NCBI RefSeq assembly: GCF_000184745.1
Contig: NC_014931.1
Location: 5,518,001 to 5,582,000, forward strand
Source of the DNA: Variovorax paradoxus EPS
Lineage (GTDB): Bacteria; Pseudomonadota; Gammaproteobacteria; Burkholderiales; Burkholderiaceae_C
Direction: 5' to 3'
DNA length: 64,000 nt
Within the stretch, counting starts at the first letter, position 1; each line of letters starts with the position of its first letter. Positions 60,092 through 64,000 of the stretch are shown here, one piece after another. A program made the translations under genes and the position numbers. The notes under the pieces were generated by a model that saw nothing but the letters and a program-made list of their open reading frames with translations, had not been told where the DNA came from and made no database searches.

Positions 60092-60204
60092 TGGACGCGA
60101 CCGGCACAATGCGGCCAGAACCCGCCCCTCACCACGGTGGCCCAGTCCCGACTATCGCAAGCTGGCAAACGACATGACGGCTGCAAAAGCATTACCGAAT
60201 TCCG

Positions 60205-60936
60205 ATGAAATTCAATGATCTTGCCCGCAAGGCCGCCAAGGGCTCCGGACCGCTGTCCTACGGTGGCTCGGTTCATCCGGAAGACTTGATTCGGTTTTCG
60301 CTGGCGTATGGCGCTGACGGCGCTGATGAGATTGAACGGCTCTGCAAGCTGCACGGATGGCACGAAGACGGCCTGCTGGAAGACAGCACAAGGGTAGCGC
60401 CGCTCTCGCGTTGGGCTGTGGCCTGCATCGCCTACGGCCACGGCGGCGTTGCTTCGCTGCAGCATTTGCTGACCGATCGGGCGCTCGCGACGTTTGCTAT
60501 TGCGGTTCTTGGCGAAGTTCGCACTGAGTCTTGCGTAACGGTGCTGTTGGACTACTGCATGTCGACAACCGCCCTTTCGGACCAGCCAGACGATCCGTTC
60601 TGGCGAGCGCTTGGCGCGTTGAACGCGTTGACGAGCTTCGACGACGGTCTGGTGCCACCGCAAGAACAGCAGAAGAAGTTGAGAGACTTTGTGATCGAGA
60701 CATTCGCCAGTGCCACCACGTTGCATCAGCAGACACTTTGCCTGTGTGCACTGAGAGGAGCGCCGATCGAAGGGGCACTGGAGTGGGCGGAGGCCCAGAC
60801 TGTGACCGACCCTGGTGTGATGCGTGCAAAAGCCGCCGCGATAAAGTCCCTCAGGCGTCGTCTTTCCGGCTCTTACAAGCCGCCCAGTGCCGAGCAGAAA
60901 CGTCATATCCGCAGGCAGCGAGCGCTTGATGTTTAG
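60205..60936 (+). CDS. Hypothetical helical-repeat protein, 243 residues
   Basis: A mostly helical protein with HEAT-like character (VACIAYGHGGVASLQHLL, TFAIAVLGEVRTESCVTVLLDYC, FWRALGALNALTSF). The C-terminus is basic (KAAAIKSLRRRLSGSYKPP, then QKRHIRRQRALDV). Not recognised. It is followed after 7 bp by a 19-bp repeat that recurs after the next gene. Confidence 0.62.
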   Translation: MKFNDLARKAAKGSGPLSYGGSVHPEDLIRFSLAYGADGADEIERLCKLHGWHEDGLLEDSTRVAPLSRWAVACIAYGHGGVASLQHLLTDRALATFAIAVLGEVRTESCVTVLLDYCMSTTALSDQPDDPFWRALGALNALTSFDDGLVPPQEQQKKLRDFVIETFASATTLHQQTLCLCALRGAPIEGALEWAEAQTVTDPGVMRAKAAAIKSLRRRLSGSYKPPSAEQKRHIRRQRALDV

Positions 60937-60943
60937 CGCTTCC

Positions 60944-60962
60944 GGCCAGGACCGGTCATTCG
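60944..60962. repeat. GGCCAGGACCGGTCATTCG direct repeat, copy 1
   Basis: A 19-bp sequence repeated at 61254-61272 with one mismatch. Each copy follows a small accessory gene, so it may mark duplicated gene junctions. Confidence 0.7.
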
Positions 60963-60994
60963 CTCCGCCCCTCCAACTGATTCGTACCCCGTAT

Positions 60995-61228
60995 ATGTGG
61001 CCATTCAAGAAAGTCGCGGCGGTCTCGCCGATAGCGGTCACTCCAACGCCGGAAATGGTTGCGGAAGCTAAGGCCAACCCCGGAGGCTGGGTCTATCAAA
61101 TCGCGGGAAGCTTCGGCCCGAACGATCACATCCCTCCGGAGTTCATCAAGGGGGCATTCAAGGTCGATGAGCATGGCAACATCACGGGTGAGTTTCAGGC
61201 GAACCCGAAATATCGTGGTGAGCCCTGA
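60995..61228 (+). CDS. Hypothetical small protein, 77 residues
   Basis: A compact protein starting MWPFKKVAAVSPIAVTPTP and ending in GEFQANPKYRGEP. NPGGWVYQIAGSFGPNDHIPPEFIKGAFKVDEHGN is a possible small beta domain. The MWPFK start matches that of the DUF2185 protein at 47313, which hints at a related immunity-type family. No ribosome site is clear. Confidence 0.6.
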   Translation: MWPFKKVAAVSPIAVTPTPEMVAEAKANPGGWVYQIAGSFGPNDHIPPEFIKGAFKVDEHGNITGEFQANPKYRGEP

Positions 61229-61253
61229 GGCCCGAAAACGTACAGCGGGAAGC

Positions 61254-61272
61254 GGCCAGGACCAGTCATTCG
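61254..61272. repeat. GGCCAGGACCAGTCATTCG direct repeat, copy 2
   Basis: Second copy of the 19-bp repeat at 60944-60962, 25 bp after the stop of the 77-residue protein. Confidence 0.7.
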
Positions 61273-61733
61273 ACAGCTTGCTTCAATTCACACGAAGGCG
61301 CTCCATGGGGCCGTCCGCCCGTGGCGCTAATGCGTAGCGCGCCCTTCAGACCTCAGGTTTAACACCCGGCGGTGCCCGGTACACCAACACCTTCAACGAC
61401 CGCTCGTCGGACACGTCGGGAAAGGTGCTTGGATTCGCCAGTCTTTCCACGAAATCCAGTTCCGGCGCCAGTGCGCTCATTTGCTCTTGCAGGAATTTTG
61501 GTCCCAGTTCTGGGGCATTGAGGCATAGCAGGACAAGGCCGTCGGGCTCCAGCAGGTCAGGCAAGCGCTTAATCAGCCGGGCGTAGTCCTTGGTCGCAAC
61601 GAAACTTCCCTTTTGATAGCTTGGTGGGTCAACGATGACCAGCCCGTAAGGGCCTCCGCGCGCGATTTTTCCCCACGAACTGAAAAGGTCATGAGGGAGG
61701 AAGTGATCTTGCCCCCGTATTTCAGGACACGGG

Positions 61734-62666
61734 CTATTCGCAATGTAGCGTCTGCTCGATCTGAGCAAGACGCTGGTTGGCAGCGCGATGCTGCCTGAAC
61801 TCCCTGGGTGATTTCATCTTCAATGCCGAGTGCGGATGCACCTCATTGAAGTGCTCGAAGGCTGCGGCCATCTGCGCCATCACCGTTCTCGCATCGGCAA
61901 GGTCCATGCGGCTGACGTAGTCGCGCTTGAACGTGTTCACGAAGCTCTCGGCGATGCCGTTGCTCTGGGGGCTGCACACGGGCGTGTTGACTGGGCTCAG
62001 GCCCAGTTGTCGAGCGATCTGCCGGGTCTCGGCAGCGATGTAGGCGCCCCCGTTGTCCGAGAGGAACTCCAAGACGTGGGTACTGGGAACACCCTCGACG
62101 CCGCCGAAGCGCTTCTCCACGGCCTCGATGAGCATTTCGCGCACCGGCTCGCCCGGCAGCCCTTTGCCCTCCCATGCCCGATAGGCCAGGATCTCACGGT
62201 CGCAGCAGTCCTTGGTGAAGGTCGCGGTCACGGTCTGCCCCGAATCACACTTGATCTCGAAGCCGTCCGAGCACCAGCGCATGTCGCTGTGCGCGACGGC
62301 CACCTTGCCCTCATGGGGCCGGCTGGACTGGCGCCGTCTCGGCGCCTTCGGTAGCAGCAATGCATGAGCCGCCATCACGCGGTAGATGCGCTTGGCGTTC
62401 ACTCGCGTCGCACCGGTGGTGGCTCGATGCCGGTTCACCAACGCGCAGGCACGCCGGTAGCCATAGGTCGGCAACTCGGTGATCTGGGCCTTGATCTCGT
62501 CGAGCAAGGCCACGTCGCTTGCAGGCGCCGTGCGTCGTGTCCGGGCGTCGATCCAGGACTCGGAGCGAGCTTGCAAGCGATGAATGTTCGAGCGCGCCAA
62601 CCCAAGGGCCTGGCAGACGGCCTTCACTGGCCGTCCCCGTCCAGCAAGGGCGAGCGCGCAATCCAT
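61734..62666 (-). CDS. IS3-family transposase OrfB (DDE integrase)
   Basis: About 310 residues. It has an HTH_21 segment ([31 protein letters not shown]) and an rve-type integrase core with [25 protein letters not shown] and [15 protein letters not shown]. It is read as a fusion with OrfA after a -1 slip on the A-run at 62666-62673; ATG 62666 could allow separate expression. Confidence 0.92.
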   Translation of the reverse strand: MDCALALAGRGRPVKAVCQALGLARSNIHRLQARSESWIDARTRRTAPASDVALLDEIKAQITELPTYGYRRACALVNRHRATTGATRVNAKRIYRVMAAHALLLPKAPRRRQSSRPHEGKVAVAHSDMRWCSDGFEIKCDSGQTVTATFTKDCCDREILAYRAWEGKGLPGEPVREMLIEAVEKRFGGVEGVPSTHVLEFLSDNGGAYIAAETRQIARQLGLSPVNTPVCSPQSNGIAESFVNTFKRDYVSRMDLADARTVMAQMAAAFEHFNEVHPHSALKMKSPREFRQHRAANQRLAQIEQTLHCE

Positions 62667-63016
62667 TTTTTTTCCGCGGCGTACTCCACAGCTTCCTTGA
62701 GGATCTCGTTCTCCAGCGTCTTCTTGCCAAGCACGCGCTGTAGCTTGGCGATCTCGGCACGAGCGGCTGCCAGTTCCGAAGCCGGCACCACAGCCTCGCC
62801 CGCCGATACAGCCGTCAGCGCCCCTTGCCGCTCCAGCTTGCGCCACTGGAACAGCAGGCTGGCGGCAACGCCTTCCTGACGTGCGACGAGCGACACGCTC
62901 ATGCCAGGTTCGTAGCTTCGACGAACCAGCGCGGCCTTCTCTGCAAGGGACCAGCGCCTGCGGCGCTGGTCCCTCATGATCACTTCGACGGTATCCGTAT
63001 TTCTAGTCGTACTCAC
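62624..63016 (-). CDS. IS3-family transposase OrfA (HTH protein)
   Basis: A 130-residue helix-turn-helix protein: [43 protein letters not shown] is the IS-type HTH, and a C-terminal leucine zipper ([27 protein letters not shown]) follows. The GTG start at 63016 has AGGAG upstream. Its 3' end overlaps orfB, with eight A at 62666-62673 as the slippery site. Confidence 0.9.
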   Translation of the reverse strand: MSTTRNTDTVEVIMRDQRRRRWSLAEKAALVRRSYEPGMSVSLVARQEGVAASLLFQWRKLERQGALTAVSAGEAVVPASELAAARAEIAKLQRVLGKKTLENEILKEAVEYAAEKKWIARSPLLDGDGQ

Positions 63017-63923
63017 AGTCCTACTCCTATCTTTAAAGATAAGCGATAGACCGTGTCCTGTCATTCAAGGGGCCAGCTCAGAAGCTCGCGCCGGCGAGCA
63101 CGCCGTTGGCGCGGTGGTTCTGTTGCCCCACGGCCAGAGCGCCCTTGCTCATGTCCAGGTTGGTGACGTGCCGGGCCCCTGCCTGCAATGCGACCACCGA
63201 AAACGCGCAGGTGTAAGCAAACAGGTTGAGCACCTTGACGCGCGACCGGGCGTCTGGGCGCGCCTTCACAAACGCACGAACCCAGCGCCGTCCTTCGGCC
63301 ATGTCGAGAAACAGACCGTGGTTCTGGCCCCGGCCCACGTTAACGCGATAGCGAGCGCCCTCCTCGGTGACCCAATGCGGGTCGGGCACCGAACCGCCCA
63401 TAAGTCGTGTGCTGCTCTGGCCTTCATGCCGGCACTGAAACACCCATTGCAGCGTTTCACCCGGTGCCAACTGTGACCAGCGACGCTCCAGTGCGGCGCC
63501 AATTGCAGCCAGTTCGCCGTCGGTCGCAGGCTTGAAGCTGGTCAACACCCAAACCGGCGGGAAAAAGTCGAGCGACAAGTGAGCGCACTCGGGATGAAGC
63601 CCACCGCGGCCGTGGAAGATGCGCTGCGCATCCACCGGTGCGGACATTGAAGCGATTGCGTCGAACAGGGGCTGCATCGGCATAGGCTCCAATTCTGACC
63701 GGATATCGCGGTGGTCCTGGCCAAGACTTTACTGGGCGAACTGGACCGCCAACGCAGCCGCCGGCTGCAGCAGACCTAGTCGGCTGCGGCACCCTTCAAA
63801 CAGGCTTCACGCACATCCCGACCATCACCAATGCGGGTGCGCGGCTACAGTCGGCCACTACCAGCCAGTGACCTACTTCGGCTTGCGCGCAGGCCAGCGA
63901 CTGCTCGGCAACCACTCAAACCC

Positions 63924-64000
63924 ATGCAACGCAAAGACAGCATTCCACGAGAGGCATTGACCCAAGTATTGGGCGCGGTTTACCAAGGCTCACCCGTGGT
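63924..64000 (+). CDS. Possible gene start, cut by window end
   Basis: An open frame begins at ATG 63924 (MQRKDSIPREALTQVLGAVY) and runs past the window end. It is too short to identify. The 230 bp upstream hold no clear gene. Confidence 0.25.
   Translation, partial: MQRKDSIPREALTQVLGAVYQGSPV

Larger units (their letters stand above)
61704..63080 (-). mobile_element. IS3-family insertion sequence
   Basis: 1377 bp. The ends are imperfect inverted repeats: TGATCTTGCCCCCGTATTTC at the left and TGAGCTGGCCCCTTGAATG at the right (minus strand), both continuing CAGGACACGG then CTAT. A 4-bp target duplication, GAAG, flanks it (61700-61703 and 63081-63084). It carries orfA and orfB with a run of eight A for -1 frameshifting. 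Looks complete and potentially active. Confidence 0.93.
61346..63692 (-). pseudogene. Class I SAM-dependent methyltransferase gene interrupted by an IS3 element
   Basis: The N-terminal part (63692-63081, about 204 codons) has HGRGGLHPECAHLSLDFFPP, RYRVNVGRGQNHGLFLDMAEGRRWV and motif I VLNLFAYTCAFSVVALQAGA. The C-terminal part (61703-61346) has GLVIVDPPSYQKGSF and the SFPDV-type tail. It resembles RlmI-like rRNA cytosine methyltransferases. Removing the IS and one GAAG duplication joins the two in frame (…GASF then LPHDLFSSWGK), so the gene was intact before insertion. The interruption falls between motif I and the DPPSY motif, so it should be inactive. Confidence 0.9.

Noticed and set aside
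60937..61272. Integron attC sites
   Set aside because: The 19-bp repeat lacks paired core sites and the imperfect palindromic arms of attC; no integrase is seen.

Overview
The window reads as the chromosome of a high-GC betaproteobacterium of the Comamonadaceae, most likely Variovorax or a close relative. This is inferred from codon use and gene families: DUF4148 proteins, a Bug/TctC binding protein, an ESPR-type autotransporter and a REP-like intergenic repeat of a kind I associate with this group. No rRNA or marker gene is present to prove it.

Layout. 1-6343: end of an acyl-CoA dehydrogenase gene, MarR and TetR regulators, two VOC proteins, an MFS exporter, a DUF1428 protein and a TauE/SafE permease. 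6453-7298: an intradiol (hydroxyquinol-type) dioxygenase. 7565-11415: a co-directional run with a small membrane protein, a type II NADH dehydrogenase-like flavoprotein, two unknowns, a host-attachment-family protein and a stand-alone SIR2 protein. 11446-17700: a leftward group (methyltransferase, membrane proteins, an SDR-DoxX fusion), then a DUF2244 gene coupled to a stand-alone cytochrome oxidase subunit I gene. 18184-21150: a 988-residue low-complexity protein with an Asp-Ala tract and about 45 LLGG-type repeats. 21333-25904: LysR, DoxX, a Crp/Fnr regulator, a membrane [2Fe-2S] class III cyclase and a DUF4148 protein, with a shared palindrome in two promoters. 25929-30849: a dihydroxybenzoate catabolic cluster under a divergent MarR regulator with two visible operators.

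30874-42010 is the centrepiece, an RNA repair and surveillance locus. RtcR (rightward) faces a perfect sigma-54 promoter that drives a leftward operon: a Ro60/TROVE protein, four tandem structured RNAs, RtcB, two unknown proteins, a nucleotidyltransferase and RtcA. The RNAs share one architecture supported by compensatory pairing: an outer stem, an AAUGC internal loop and an 8-bp inner stem. Three of them carry a circularly permuted tRNA-like domain whose acceptor stem is capped by a four-base loop. I read them as bacterial Y RNAs. RtcR is followed by a phosphatase-like protein, a DEDDh exonuclease-like protein, a lipoprotein hydrolase and an ornithine cyclodeaminase-family protein.

42264-58900: a second DUF4148-like protein, a VOC protein, DNA polymerase II, an RlmN-type radical SAM enzyme, a DUF2185 protein, a 917-residue TPR protein, a Gly-rich autotransporter, a propeller-like lipoprotein, and a response regulator/hybrid kinase pair. 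58901-59235 looks like a structured leader RNA with two hairpins carrying the same 8-nt loop. 59236-61228 holds small accessory genes of lower GC. 61346-63692 is a class I methyltransferase gene split by an IS3-family element with a 4-bp target duplication.
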